Counted from the first letter of the stretch, positions 29,018 through 38,256 are shown. The stretch: 62,788 nucleotides of DNA from Bacillota bacterium (GCA_026627345.1 JAPNUP010000183.1:1-62788); one strand, 5' to 3'. A program made the numbers and translations. Notes: a model not told the origin generated them from the sequence alone.

Positions 29018-31296
29018 TAGGCAGGATACTCGGAGGACGCTACCAGATCCTCGAAAGAATCGGCGGCGGCGGTATGGCCATCGTTTATCGCGGACTCGAT
29101 GTGCTTTTGCATCGCCCTGTTTCCGTCAAGACGCTGCGGCCTGAGTTTGTCAGCGATGCGGAATTTGTGCGACTGTTCAAACGCGAGGCGCAGGCGGCAG
29201 CCAGCCTGTCCAACCCCAGCATCGTCAATATCTACGATGTGGGTCAAGACGCTGAAGTGCATTATATTGTGATGGAATTTGTCGATGGACAAACGCTCAA
29301 ACAAGTCATCGAAGAGCGGGCGCCGCTGCCAGTCGATGAGGCTGTGGGGATTGCTCGCCAGATTTGCGATGCGTTGGCGCATGCACATGATCACAACATC
29401 ATACATAGGGATGTCAAACCGCATAATATCTTGATCAGCAAAGCGGGACGTGTCAAAGTGACTGACTTTGGCATCGCTCGCGCCATTACCGCCAATACCA
29501 TTACGCATCATAACTCATCCGTCTTGGGGTCTGTGCACTACTTTTCTCCTGAGCAGGCGCGCGGCAGTGTGGCAGACGCAAAATCAGACGTCTACTCGCT
29601 CGGTATTGTGATGTATGAGATGCTGACTGGACAGTTACCATTCTCTGGAGAAACGGCGATCAGCGTGGCACTCAAACACCTGCAAGAAACATTTGTAGAG
29701 CCGCGTCAGATTGCGCCGCGCATCCCGCAAAGCGTGGAAAACATCGTATTGCGGGCCTTGATGAAAGACCCGGCTGCACGTTATCAGACGGTTCAACAGC
29801 TTGCGGCTGACCTCGATCGCGCTCTTCTTTTGCCGGATGTTCCGAAGTTTATGGCACCCCCTCAAAAAGAAGAGGATCGCAGCTTGGAAGATAGTCCGAC
29901 CATTGTCATTTCACCGCTGCTCGCTTTTGACGAGACAGTTCGCCATGATGTTGTAGACGAAGAATTTGAAGATGAGGAATTACCTCGCCCACTATGGAAA
30001 AGAATACTGATCGTTCTCGCTTGGATCATTGGCATGTTAGTACTCGCAGGGGTTGCGGCAGTGGCTGCCATCTACCTATTTGCGGCTTTCAATAAACCGC
30101 GCACGGTGGACTTGCCAAGGGTGGTCGGGAAATCGTACGCAGAAGCGCGCAACACGCTGATACACAGCAACATCCCAGCGAGCCAGATACATGAACAACT
30201 AGATCAAAACTCGACCTCATCGGTCAAGATGGGGCAAGTGGAGAGCCAGGATCCGGCAGCTGGGGTCGTGCCGATCGATTCTCAGATCACGCTTGTCGTG
30301 AAGGACGGTACAGCACAGTTACAGATGCCGGACTTGGCCGGAATGCTGGAGGGCGCTGCCCAAAGTGAACTCGTCAGTGATGGCGTGCCCGGAGGTAACA
30401 TCAGTGTGACCTCTCAACAAAGCGCTACCTACCCGGTGAATCAGGTGATCTCGACTACCCCTGCGGCAGGGACCGAGTTCAACACATCGACCACGCCGAT
30501 CACGCTGGTGATCAGTTCCGGTGTGCAATCTGCAGCCGTTCCCGATGTCCAGACTAAGCCTCTGTCGCAAGCCAAGTCTATGCTGACCGCTGACGGGTTC
30601 GTGGTTGGGGCGGTTACACAGGAGTCCTCCTTCACGATTCCTGCAGGCACTGTGATCAAGCAGACACCGGCGCCTGGCCAACAAGTCAATGCTGGTACAT
30701 CGGTGGATCTGGTTGTCAGTTCAGGACAGCCTGCCGGTACGACGGTGACACCTGTCAATGTGCAGGTCAGCCTGTCGGCAGGCACTTTGCTTCCTGCAAC
30801 CGTCAAGATTGAAGTGACTGACGCGCTGGGCAAGTCGACGCCGATCAACGTGCAGCAGAGTGCCCCACAGGCGACCTATCCGGTGAAAGTGACGACGACA
30901 CCGGCGCAATCAGGCCAAATCAGCGTCTATGAAAATGGTCAGCTGCTGCAGACTGATACGGTCAACAACAACGGCACGATTACCACCACTCCGTACCAAA
31001 CGACTGGCACGGGAACAACGCAGAGTGGAACGGGCACCACTCCTCCTGGAGGCACTGGTACTGGCACAGGCTCGGGGAGTGGCACGGGTAGCAGTGGCAC
31101 CGGCACGACGCCAAGTGGAACGACGGGTACTGGCACAAGCTCGGGTAGTGGGACTGGTGCCACGGGCGCGGCTCCTGGTACAGGTACCGCTGCAGGCGGT
31201 GGTGCGCCTGCGACGGGCGGCGGACCTGGCGGCCCAGGGCAGACGGCGGGAAATCCGCCGGGCAGTGGCAATGGGAACGGGTCTGCTGCCGGATGA
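29014..31296 (+). CDS. prkC: PASTA-domain serine/threonine kinase PrkC
   Basis: A membrane kinase that senses muropeptide/cell-wall state. The cytoplasmic kinase (residues 1-275) has the Gly loop GGGGMAIVY, VKTL, IIHRDVKPHN and DFGIA. A single membrane helix lies near residues 330-352, followed by three PASTA repeats (about 366-575) and a further beta-type domain (about 575-655). The last 100 residues are almost only Gly, Thr, Ser, Ala and Pro, with repeated GTG/GSG units, a tail not seen in B. subtilis PrkC and perhaps wall-spanning. It has 760 residues and its start overlaps prpC by 4 nt. Confidence 0.94.
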   Translation: MIGRILGGRYQILERIGGGGMAIVYRGLDVLLHRPVSVKTLRPEFVSDAEFVRLFKREAQAAASLSNPSIVNIYDVGQDAEVHYIVMEFVDGQTLKQVIEERAPLPVDEAVGIARQICDALAHAHDHNIIHRDVKPHNILISKAGRVKVTDFGIARAITANTITHHNSSVLGSVHYFSPEQARGSVADAKSDVYSLGIVMYEMLTGQLPFSGETAISVALKHLQETFVEPRQIAPRIPQSVENIVLRALMKDPAARYQTVQQLAADLDRALLLPDVPKFMAPPQKEEDRSLEDSPTIVISPLLAFDETVRHDVVDEEFEDEELPRPLWKRILIVLAWIIGMLVLAGVAAVAAIYLFAAFNKPRTVDLPRVVGKSYAEARNTLIHSNIPASQIHEQLDQNSTSSVKMGQVESQDPAAGVVPIDSQITLVVKDGTAQLQMPDLAGMLEGAAQSELVSDGVPGGNISVTSQQSATYPVNQVISTTPAAGTEFNTSTTPITLVISSGVQSAAVPDVQTKPLSQAKSMLTADGFVVGAVTQESSFTIPAGTVIKQTPAPGQQVNAGTSVDLVVSSGQPAGTTVTPVNVQVSLSAGTLLPATVKIEVTDALGKSTPINVQQSAPQATYPVKVTTTPAQSGQISVYENGQLLQTDTVNNNGTITTTPYQTTGTGTTQSGTGTTPPGGTGTGTGSGSGTGSSGTGTTPSGTTGTGTSSGSGTGATGAAPGTGTAAGGGAPATGGGPGGPGQTAGNPPGSGNGNGSAAG

Positions 31297-31343
31297 AGAT
31301 GGCGGTCGATCGAACGACAGCGTGATTACCAAATCATTGACAG

Positions 31344-32258
31344 GTGGTGCAGGCGCACTTCGTGGAACTGTTGACCGGTAGAATCGTCAAAGCCATATCG
31401 GGATTTTACTATGTGTTTACTGCAGAGCAACGGGTGCGCTGTTGCCGCGCGCGTGGTGTGTTTAAGAAACGTGGGATTAGTCCAGTTGTAGGCGATCAGG
31501 TAGAGGTTGAACCGATCGGCGCGAACGAGGGCATTGTCGTCTCTGTCGCACAGCGCACCAACCAGCTGGTTCGCCCAGTGATTTCCAATGTCGATCAAGC
31601 TCTGTTGGTCTTTGCTTTGGTAGATCCACCGCTGTCCTTCTTTCAGCTCGACAAGATGATCGCGGCGATCGAGCGCGAGCGTGTGGCGATCGCTATCGCC
31701 TTTACGAAGGGGGACTTGCCTGGGGCTGATGCTGTCTTTGCTGCCGCGAATGCGATCTACTCAGCGATCGGCTACCCTGTCACGCGCCTGTCTGTTAAGC
31801 AGGGGCTGGGGCTGGGGCGGACAGAACTCAGCCATCTCTTAGCTGACAAAGTCACCGTGATGGCCGGGCAATCCGGTGTCGGGAAGTCCACTATTTTAAG
31901 CCATCTGTCTCCAGAGTCAGGCGCCATAACAGGGGCCGTCGGCGAGCGTAGTCATCGCGGGCGGCACACGACGACTCATGTGGAACTGTTTCCTGTAGAC
32001 AGCGGATTTCTGGCAGATACTCCGGGCTTTTCGCAAATTGACTTGACGGATCTGGAACTCGATGATCTGGGTCCACTGTTTCGCGATTTTGTTCAGCAGG
32101 CACCGCAGTGCGAATTTCGCGGCTGTCTTCACGAAGTAGAACAAGGCTGTGAGGTGCGAGTGGCAGTGGAGCAACAGCGCATTGTGCGCTCGCGGTACAC
32201 GCACTATTTGCAGCTACTGCAAGAACTCAAAGAGGCGAAGGCGAGGCGGTATTCGTGA
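31344..32258 (+). CDS. rsgA: Ribosome small subunit GTPase RsgA
   Basis: A circularly permuted GTPase that checks late 30S assembly. An N-terminal OB domain (ISGFYYVF) is followed by the permuted G motifs, with AGQSGVGKSTIL near residue 174 and DTPGFSQIDL near residue 220. A C-terminal zinc knuckle, CEFRGCLHEVEQGC, is also present. The start is uncertain: GTG 31344, GTG 31362 and TTG 31371 are in frame and all have weak ribosome sites. Relatives begin a few residues before G-R-I-V-K-A-I-S-G, favouring the later ones. The coordinates given are the maximal frame. Confidence 0.92.
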   Translation: MVQAHFVELLTGRIVKAISGFYYVFTAEQRVRCCRARGVFKKRGISPVVGDQVEVEPIGANEGIVVSVAQRTNQLVRPVISNVDQALLVFALVDPPLSFFQLDKMIAAIERERVAIAIAFTKGDLPGADAVFAAANAIYSAIGYPVTRLSVKQGLGLGRTELSHLLADKVTVMAGQSGVGKSTILSHLSPESGAITGAVGERSHRGRHTTTHVELFPVDSGFLADTPGFSQIDLTDLELDDLGPLFRDFVQQAPQCEFRGCLHEVEQGCEVRVAVEQQRIVRSRYTHYLQLLQELKEAKARRYS

Positions 32259-32905
32259 GTGTGCTCATTGCCCCTTCTATACTGTCGGGGGACTTTGCGA
32301 ATCTTGGTCAGACGGTAGAGGATCTGCAAGCGTCTGGTGCAGACTGGATTCACGTTGATGTGATGGACGGTTGTTTCGTGCCGAATCTGACGATCGGACC
32401 GCAGGTGGTCGCGGCTCTTCGTCCGTATGCCAAGATTCCGTTTGACGTACATCTGATGATTGCACAGCCGGAGCGCTCTATTGACCACTACGTGCGAGCA
32501 GGCGCTGATCGTATCACCGTGCATGCGGAGGCCACTGTCCATTTGCAGCGCACACTGACTGCGATTCGCGAGGCGGGTGCAAAGGTTGGCGTGGCGTTTA
32601 ATCCTTCTACGTCGGTGGAAATCTTGCCGTATATAGCTGACGTGATCGATTTAGTCCTCGTGATGACCGTCAATCCTGGTTTTGGCGGGCAGTCATTTAT
32701 TCCAGCGACGCTGCATAAGATCAAAAGTGTGCATGAAAAGCTCAGGGAACTCGGGCGTGAAAGCGTGGAAATTGAAGTGGATGGCGGTGTCAATGAACAG
32801 ACCGCACGCCTATGCACAGAAGCTGGCGCAACGGTGTTGGTGGCAGGATCCCACGTCTTTTCCGCCCCGTCATTGGCCCACGGGATCACCAGTTTGCGTG
32901 TGTGA
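32255..32905 (+). CDS. rpe: Ribulose-phosphate 3-epimerase
   Basis: Interconverts ribulose-5-P and xylulose-5-P in the pentose phosphate pathway. IAPSILSGDFANLG at the N-terminus, HVDVMDGCFVPNLTIG with the metal/catalytic Asp near residue 36, VMTVNPGFGGQSFI near residue 140, and VDGGVN near residue 175 are diagnostic. The 216 residues are normal. The GTG start overlaps rsgA by 4 nt. The thiN gene that follows in B. subtilis is absent here. Confidence 0.95.
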   Translation: MSVLIAPSILSGDFANLGQTVEDLQASGADWIHVDVMDGCFVPNLTIGPQVVAALRPYAKIPFDVHLMIAQPERSIDHYVRAGADRITVHAEATVHLQRTLTAIREAGAKVGVAFNPSTSVEILPYIADVIDLVLVMTVNPGFGGQSFIPATLHKIKSVHEKLRELGRESVEIEVDGGVNEQTARLCTEAGATVLVAGSHVFSAPSLAHGITSLRV

Positions 32906-33037
32906 GCGAGGTTGCGCTTCATATCAGAGGCACATTGGGCACATTTATTGGATCATTTGCATAGAGTAGAGTATGTGACTTCTAGCCTCACGCTATAGCG
33001 GTCATGAAAGTATCCAACCTGTGGGGGGGAAGCGAAT

Positions 33038-33115
33038 ATGCGATTTTATACGATAAAACTGCCGCGGTTTCTCGGCGGGCTCGTCAGGGCGCTTCTGGGG
33101 TCACGCAAATCCTAG
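33038..33115 (+). CDS. spoVM: Stage V sporulation protein M (SpoVM)
   Basis: A 25-residue amphipathic peptide that recognises the curvature of the forespore membrane and anchors the spore coat base SpoIVA. The protein begins MRFYTIKLPRFLGG and continues with a V-R-A-L-L-G-S segment, almost matching B. subtilis SpoVM, including the conserved proline at position 9. GGGGGGGA at 33023-33030 is its ribosome site. It lies between rpe and rpmB, exactly where spoVM sits in other spore formers. It is easily missed by gene callers because of its size. Confidence 0.93.
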   Translation: MRFYTIKLPRFLGGLVRALLGSRKS

Positions 33116-33290
33116 TCTGCTGCGGTGCGGCAGGTCTTTGATCCCACATTTCACGTCGTATGGGCGGCCGTCTCGCCCAGGCCGGATCATCAGTGAAAGA
33201 GCGCACTTTTCCTTCTCTCATCGCCACAACTGTGCTTCGATTCCGAGCGGCCGGGCGATGCAGCTTCAGGTAAGCCTATTATGATAAGAC

Positions 33291-33316
33291 AAAAAGCACC
33301 CAAAAGGTGCTTTTTT
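33291..33316. terminator. Bidirectional intrinsic terminator between spoVM and rpmB
   Basis: AAAAAGCACC and GGTGCTTTTTT pair around CAAAA, giving T-runs on both strands. It can end spoVM transcripts on the plus strand and rpmB transcripts on the minus strand. The 33116-33290 stretch before it holds no gene I can support. Confidence 0.85.
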
Positions 33317-33348
33317 CATGTCTCCCGGTTGTCAATTGCACCTGGCAA

Positions 33349-33540
33349 TCAGACAGCGCGCTGCACTTTACCGCTTTTCAAACAACGGGTGCAAACGCGA
33401 ATGCGTTTTACCGTTCCGTTCACGTTGGCGCGAACAGACTGTAGATTAGGCAACCAGCGCCGCTTTGTCAGGACGTGCGAGTGGCTCACAGCGTTCCCTA
33501 CTTGCGGACCTTTTCCACATACTTCACAACGTCTCGCCAT
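33349..33540 (-). CDS. rpmB: 50S ribosomal protein L28
   Basis: A 63-residue large-subunit protein beginning [16 protein letters not shown], with a second CTRCLKSGK segment, so it is a zinc-binding (C+) L28 with two CxxC pairs. The reading frame continues upstream, but the ATG at 33540 has the AGGAGGT-type ribosome site (complement of CCTCC at 33551-33555) and matches the family start. It is transcribed opposite to its neighbours, as in B. subtilis. Confidence 0.96.
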   Translation of the reverse strand: MARRCEVCGKGPQVGNAVSHSHVLTKRRWLPNLQSVRANVNGTVKRIRVCTRCLKSGKVQRAV

Positions 33541-33575
33541 GACCGAGCACCTCCTTTGCCGACAATAACTTAAGT

Positions 33576-33605
33576 ATTGTAGCACAGGCTTCTGCTGACT
33601 CGCAA
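33576..33605 (-). promoter_or_regulatory. sigma-A promoter for rpmB
   Basis: On the minus strand TTGCGA and TACAAT are separated by 18 nt, about 36 nt upstream of the rpmB ATG. The -10 element is strong. Confidence 0.6.
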
Positions 33606-33664
33606 GATGGCTTTATTTGCCCGACAAGAGGGGGCACTCGCGTTTGTCTCGCACTCATCACTCA

Positions 33665-35674
33665 TCAGATGTTAAATTCACCCGAGCGAGTAGCCCAGTG
33701 CGCAAGGCCTGCACGAGTCTTGACACCGACTTCGGAGAAAATTCGTCGCAGGTGGGCATCCACAGTACGCGAGCTGATGATGAGTTGCGCAGCGATTTCT
33801 TTGTTCGTGTAGCCATGCATGACAAGGTAAATGACCTGCCGTTCTCTTCGGGTCAGTTGTGCTTCGTGGTTGCCTGCTGTCTTATTTGAATCCCCTTGCT
33901 GGGATAGAGGACTGGGACCTGCGCTTACCAAGGGGATCTCTTCTCCCTGGTCGACGATATGCATATTATCGTCTAGCAAGAGATGTACAAGCCAAGACCC
34001 GAGAGAGCGGTGACGAAAGTCTAGGCTGTAGACGTCAAGGATAGTGTTACCTTTGCGTACAGAAGACATATGTACGTATCCTAATTGATCGTAAAAGGTC
34101 TGCACCGCTGTCATCGAACTTACTAACAGGCAACGCTGTCCCTGTGATAGTTCTGACCAGCCCGTGATTTTTAATGCCAGCAATAGATCGAGAAATGTGT
34201 ATTCGGTAGGGGCTTGCGTCACGCAGCTAAGAAAACTCAACAGCGTATCCGTTTCTAAAAGTGGCAGGTCTGCGTATAGGCGCAACTCGCTTCCAAGACA
34301 GCCGTCCAGCACTTCCTTAGCATAGGCTGGGAGGCGCACAAGTGCCTCTTTACATAAAGGCAAAAGCGTCGCGAAAGCTACTGGCGTACCGGTTGTCAGG
34401 CGAATGATGCGAAAGCTCTCCGGGAAAAATTTCAACATGATATCCAGGAGACGATGATCATCCTTTTTAGAGATCCCAATCAGTCCAGTGGCCATTTCGT
34501 GATCGAGCAAGTTATGAAGCGTGGGGATGTCGGTCTCGAGAACGGGCTCACAAGTTGGTAGCGGGCGAAGCGATAGTTTCCATGGGACGTCGACCGCGGG
34601 AAACATCAGGGGTGAAGCACCGTAGATGCATAACGTGGCCAAGTTGTGTGACACCTCATAAGTGTGCCGACCTGAGGTCTCCTCTAGCAAGCGTCCGAGA
34701 GTAACAACCGTATTGCGAAAGAGATCGGAAAAACGCTGGGGATTTCGCTGTTTCAGGTCGTGCAGCAAATAACTGCGAGCCACATCGTGAACGACAAGCC
34801 CGCGCACGGTGGGGCGCACGAACGAAAGTTCTGATAGCTCTCGAAAATCCTCGTCCGAGATATCCGTTCCCACAACCGCACCAAGTACGTTCTGCGTACC
34901 GGTTCTCATCAGTGCCAGTGCTTCGACTAGCGGGTATAAGCGAGGTGTCACCTCACGGATCAGGTTGGCGGAGATATTGCGTACGGAATCGATCTCCTGC
35001 TCACTTTGCAACGCATACTGAACGGCGACGGCGAGGGACAAAGGATATCCCGCCGTATCTCTCGCGATACGCTGTGCTAACGCTTCACTCTCAACCCCTG
35101 CGCGGCGCGTATATTCAAGTGACTGACTCCAACTGAAATAATCAAGTGAAAAACCCTCGTTGCGCATCAGGATTGTCGGATCGGTGCGCCAGCTTAGTGA
35201 GAGACCCGAACGCGACGCGAAGGCCAAGAGGACGCCTCTCTCAGGCAATGAAGGAATGAACTGCGTCCGCAAGAAAAGTTCCAAATACGCCATCGCTTCC
35301 AAATGATCAAACAGCCAGACACTCTTCTTTCCCGTAACCTCGCGAGACAGGTCGTCGATCTGTTGTCTTGCTGTCCTAGTGGTCACATTCGAGAACATAC
35401 CGAGCTGTGCAGACAAATGTTCGATCAAGTCAAGGGGCCCAGTATATCCCATCATGCCGTCACAATGCAGCACCCGAATTCCGTGCTCGCAAACAAGGTT
35501 GGATATTTGATCCAAGAAGGTTGTCTTGCCTATCCCGCCGATCCCACTGATCGACCAGATCTTTGTAGGCGCCTGTGAGTCGAGAAGCCATTTCTCAAGG
35601 CGTGCCAATTCGGGCTGGCGTGCCACCCAAAGCTGCCTTTTCACGGTGTTCAACCGTTCGATGCCATCACTCAA
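33665..35674 (-). CDS. STAND-type NTPase with C-terminal LuxR DNA-binding domain
   Basis: A large signal-responsive transcription regulator. A P-loop ATPase near the N-terminus (ISGIGGIGKTTFLDQI, about residue 42) is followed by a NACHT/NB-ARC-like middle region with LFDHLEAM as a probable Walker B. A long alpha-helical sensor region precedes a GerE/LuxR helix-turn-helix at the C-terminus (LTRRERQVIYLVMHGYTNKE). A start 13 codons earlier (ATG 35713) lacks a ribosome site, while TTG 35674 has a perfect AGGAGG 9 nt upstream, so TTG is preferred (669 residues). The ligand and targets are unknown. It is absent from the usual rpmB-asp23 order, so it is probably an insertion. Confidence 0.85.
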   Translation of the reverse strand: MSDGIERLNTVKRQLWVARQPELARLEKWLLDSQAPTKIWSISGIGGIGKTTFLDQISNLVCEHGIRVLHCDGMMGYTGPLDLIEHLSAQLGMFSNVTTRTARQQIDDLSREVTGKKSVWLFDHLEAMAYLELFLRTQFIPSLPERGVLLAFASRSGLSLSWRTDPTILMRNEGFSLDYFSWSQSLEYTRRAGVESEALAQRIARDTAGYPLSLAVAVQYALQSEQEIDSVRNISANLIREVTPRLYPLVEALALMRTGTQNVLGAVVGTDISDEDFRELSELSFVRPTVRGLVVHDVARSYLLHDLKQRNPQRFSDLFRNTVVTLGRLLEETSGRHTYEVSHNLATLCIYGASPLMFPAVDVPWKLSLRPLPTCEPVLETDIPTLHNLLDHEMATGLIGISKKDDHRLLDIMLKFFPESFRIIRLTTGTPVAFATLLPLCKEALVRLPAYAKEVLDGCLGSELRLYADLPLLETDTLLSFLSCVTQAPTEYTFLDLLLALKITGWSELSQGQRCLLVSSMTAVQTFYDQLGYVHMSSVRKGNTILDVYSLDFRHRSLGSWLVHLLLDDNMHIVDQGEEIPLVSAGPSPLSQQGDSNKTAGNHEAQLTRRERQVIYLVMHGYTNKEIAAQLIISSRTVDAHLRRIFSEVGVKTRAGLAHWATRSGEFNI

Positions 35675-36060
35675 TTCATATTTCCTCCTGATCGTCTCTG
35701 AGCCTCTCGCCATTCGTTACGAATGGATGTACGGATGTGACTAGAGTCAGTGGATCGCGAAATATGTAGGGGTAGTGGATATTAGGTAAATGGCGGAAGA
35801 CACCCTGTTAGACGCGCACTGATTAATAGCACCATTTTTGCGGTGGCATTGTACGCACCAACAGAACCAACATCCCCCAGCAAAATGCTGGCTTCTCTCT
35901 TGATACTATCATCATCAAACTTTCCAGTCTATATATCCCAGATAGAGAGCGCTTGGCACGTCGCGTGTTGCGATATGCTTCGCCATGAGCATATCAAAAA
36001 GCAGGAGGGTCATGAGTGCGACCCTCCTGCTTTGCAGACCTGACTATCTTCTGCAGACAC
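35675..36060. other. Intergenic region between regulator and beta-helix gene
   Basis: This region of 386 nt has no gene that I can support. It contains the upstream part of the regulator gene and, at its left, the SD/TTG start region. A hairpin GATATGCT/AGCATATC (35972-35995) and the terminator of the beta-helix gene (35996-36031) lie at the right. It is AT-richer than its surroundings. No clear promoter for the regulator was recognised. Confidence 0.6.
35996..36031 (-). terminator. Terminator of the beta-helix protein gene
   Basis: A 12-bp perfect stem (36000-36011 with 36020-36031) encloses an 8-nt loop and is followed on the minus strand by TTTTT. It lies 30 nt past the stop of the 36061-37659 gene. 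Confidence 0.88.
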
Positions 36061-37659
36061 TTACGAAATGGCTGTATCGGTAAGGGTCCAAGTCACGCCA
36101 TTCCATACATTTTGGACGCCAAGCGACGTTACGATGTCAGCGATGTCCTTCATCGGTAGATAGGTGGTCACGTGGCCGCTCGAGTTTGGTGCGTATAATG
36201 GCGACGCTTGACCAATCGGCATCTGATTCAGTGTGATTTTGATCGGACCTGCGCCAACATAGGCTGAGAGAATGGATGACGGCGTGACAGGGGAAGTGAT
36301 GGCCCATGTATGTCCATTCCATGAACTTTGCACGCCGAATGTATTCATCATTTGCATGACGTACCAGATAGCCACGTACGTGGTTCCGTTGTTATTAATC
36401 ATCGGCAGTTGGGCGGCTAGTGTATTGTTAAGCAAGACAGGAACGCCGGTATTGACACCATATACAGTTGTTGTCACACCTGCTTCGTGGGCATTGCCGG
36501 CGAGGGTGGTGCCGATCGCGTTAGCTCCCCAGATACCGTAGTACTCGTTGGAAATCGTATTGTTCGTCACAGTGGTTTCCGTCACCGGGGCATTGTCCCC
36601 AATCAGAGCGATGCCGGTGGGTTTGCCTATGACCGTTACGCCTCGATCGATGAAGGGGCCATTGCCGCTAACGGTGTTACCACTGACAATCGAGCCAGAG
36701 AGGGTGTCCCCTTTGTTGGTGCTGTGGACGAGAATGCCGGTGCCAAGATTGTTTGTCACGGTGTTGTCGACGATACTGTTGTCGATCGCCTGCGTACCAG
36801 GAATAAATCCCGTTCCGATATCAATACCGAGGGGAGAGCCGGACACGGTATTGCCGATCACTTGGGTATCAAAAAGGCCACCGCCAGGATTAAAGGCGCC
36901 GGTTACGATCGCGCAGCCGTTCAGATTGCCGGTGATGGTATTGTCCGATATGACATTTCCGATCGCAGGGATCGGTACAATCGCGGGCGCTGCGCTGCCC
37001 GAGTTCCCGCTAGGCGGCGCCTGCATCGGACTGCCGGGGTTCATAGCTCCGTTGTCAGTCACTGAAATGGCTCCGTCTGCTTGATTGTTTGTAATGGTGT
37101 TGTTGGAGATCACCGAGTAGGAGACGCCATCCAATTGAATGGGCTTATTCTCGGGTATGGCTGTGTTTGGGGCCAGTCCGTTGTCTGTGATGAAGTTGTT
37201 GGCAATCAAGAGATGCGCTGAGTCTTGCGCCCATATCGCCTTGTTATTTGCATGTTCGATGGTCAGTCCCGTGATTACCGTCCCTGCGCTGGCGCTACCT
37301 GATACATCGATACCGTCATTTTGCCCGGTAGCGTCTAGGATCGTTGACTGGGTAGCGGATGGCTCGGAGGGATCCGACTCGATGGTGAGTTGCTTGTCGA
37401 TAGACAATGATTCCTTATAGACGCCGGGTTCGACGATGATCGTGCTGCCAGGAGTGGCTTCACTGATCGCATAAGAGATCGTTTGATATGGCGCCGTTAT
37501 AGTCCCTTGTCCGGTTGTGTTGCTGCCAGTAGTGCTTACATAGAGTGCAAACGAAACGGCAGACGTGGTCTGTGCATAGGCTGGAGCTGCCAGACAGGCC
37601 CCCATGGCCAGAGACATGGCTGTGACGCCCACTAGGCCTCGTGTCTTTGACTTCCACAT
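36061..37659 (-). CDS. Secreted right-handed beta-helix protein with stalk-like C-terminal repeats
   Basis: Residues 1-29 are a classic signal peptide ending AYA. Residues 40-400 form a parallel beta-helix of the DUF1565/NosD type, seen as repeated Asn/Thr/Gly-rich turns (SNNTITNN, SGNTVSGN, TNNTISNEYYG). The C-terminus has two similar copies (TTYVAIWYVMQMMNTFGVQ and TTYLPMKDIADIVTSLGVQ, each followed by W-N-G-x-x-W) resembling the copper-amine-oxidase N-terminal/stalk domain. It is probably exported and may bind polysaccharide; the exact role is unknown. An AAGGGGG ribosome site supports ATG 37659. It has 532 residues. Confidence 0.82.
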   Translation of the reverse strand: MWKSKTRGLVGVTAMSLAMGACLAAPAYAQTTSAVSFALYVSTTGSNTTGQGTITAPYQTISYAISEATPGSTIIVEPGVYKESLSIDKQLTIESDPSEPSATQSTILDATGQNDGIDVSGSASAGTVITGLTIEHANNKAIWAQDSAHLLIANNFITDNGLAPNTAIPENKPIQLDGVSYSVISNNTITNNQADGAISVTDNGAMNPGSPMQAPPSGNSGSAAPAIVPIPAIGNVISDNTITGNLNGCAIVTGAFNPGGGLFDTQVIGNTVSGSPLGIDIGTGFIPGTQAIDNSIVDNTVTNNLGTGILVHSTNKGDTLSGSIVSGNTVSGNGPFIDRGVTVIGKPTGIALIGDNAPVTETTVTNNTISNEYYGIWGANAIGTTLAGNAHEAGVTTTVYGVNTGVPVLLNNTLAAQLPMINNNGTTYVAIWYVMQMMNTFGVQSSWNGHTWAITSPVTPSSILSAYVGAGPIKITLNQMPIGQASPLYAPNSSGHVTTYLPMKDIADIVTSLGVQNVWNGVTWTLTDTAIS

Positions 37660-37890
37660 ACTTTAGTGCCCCCTTGTTAAATAGTAATCAACGCCCTCAG
37701 ACGCACATAGTATTTTGCAATAATTACCTGACTGGCGCATCGGGTATTCTACCTATTTTTTACGTGCACGGCGATGACTCCACGCGGACAGTCCTTTGAC
37801 AACTTACCCGTGAGCACTGTATTTGCCCTATGCACCTGTAGTACACTAGAGAAAATAGACTGAGTCACACTCAGGCTGGGAGGTGGCGCG

Positions 37891-38256
37891 ATGCCTACGG
37901 TCATCGAGAGTCCACAAGGGCGAACAGTGATTGCGGATGAAGTCATTGCGACAGCGGCAGGTATCGCCGCACTGGACTGTTATGGATTGGCGGATATGGC
38001 CCCGAAAAAAGGCGTGCAAGACAGGCTGTCGGGTATTCTCGGTCGCGATAATCCAGGTCGCGGTGTCGATGTAAAGAATATGCCGGATGGTCTTGTGATC
38101 GAGTTGTCCATTATCGTCAGCTATGGGACGCGGATTCCTGAGGTCGCAGCCAATTTGCGGGAAAAAGTTGGCTACACCCTTCAAGAGACGCTGGGCATCT
38201 TTCCGGAGCGAATCAATATCAGCGTGCAAGGCGTGCGCGTGGCCGACGAGAAATAA
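37891..38256 (+). CDS. Asp23/Gls24 family envelope stress response protein
   Basis: A 121-residue protein with the Asp23 layout: VIADEVIATAAGIAALDCYGL, LVIELSIIVSYGTRIPEVA, then GIFPERINISVQGVRV. The family tethers to the membrane or acts in envelope homeostasis; the exact role is unclear. It corresponds to B. subtilis YloU and lies just upstream of the FakA gene as there. The ATG follows GGGAGGTGG. A TTGACA at 37796 lies in the upstream spacer but lacks a good -10. Confidence 0.9.
   Translation: MPTVIESPQGRTVIADEVIATAAGIAALDCYGLADMAPKKGVQDRLSGILGRDNPGRGVDVKNMPDGLVIELSIIVSYGTRIPEVAANLREKVGYTLQETLGIFPERINISVQGVRVADEK

Noticed and set aside
30939-31271. Pro/Val-rich reading frame antisense to the prkC tail
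   Set aside because: It is the mirror of the Gly/Thr repeat coding on the plus strand and has no ribosome site or family resemblance.
33125-33199. Possible 23-codon GTG frame after spoVM
   Set aside because: No ribosome site and no resemblance to known peptides; composition is random-looking.
35843-36043. 66-codon plus-strand frame between the regulator and beta-helix genes
   Set aside because: It overlaps the minus-strand terminator, has no ribosome site and no family signature.
37796-37825. TTGACA-18 nt-TATTTG as the asp23 promoter
   Set aside because: The -10 matches only three of six consensus bases; a TACACT at 37842 has no matching -35.
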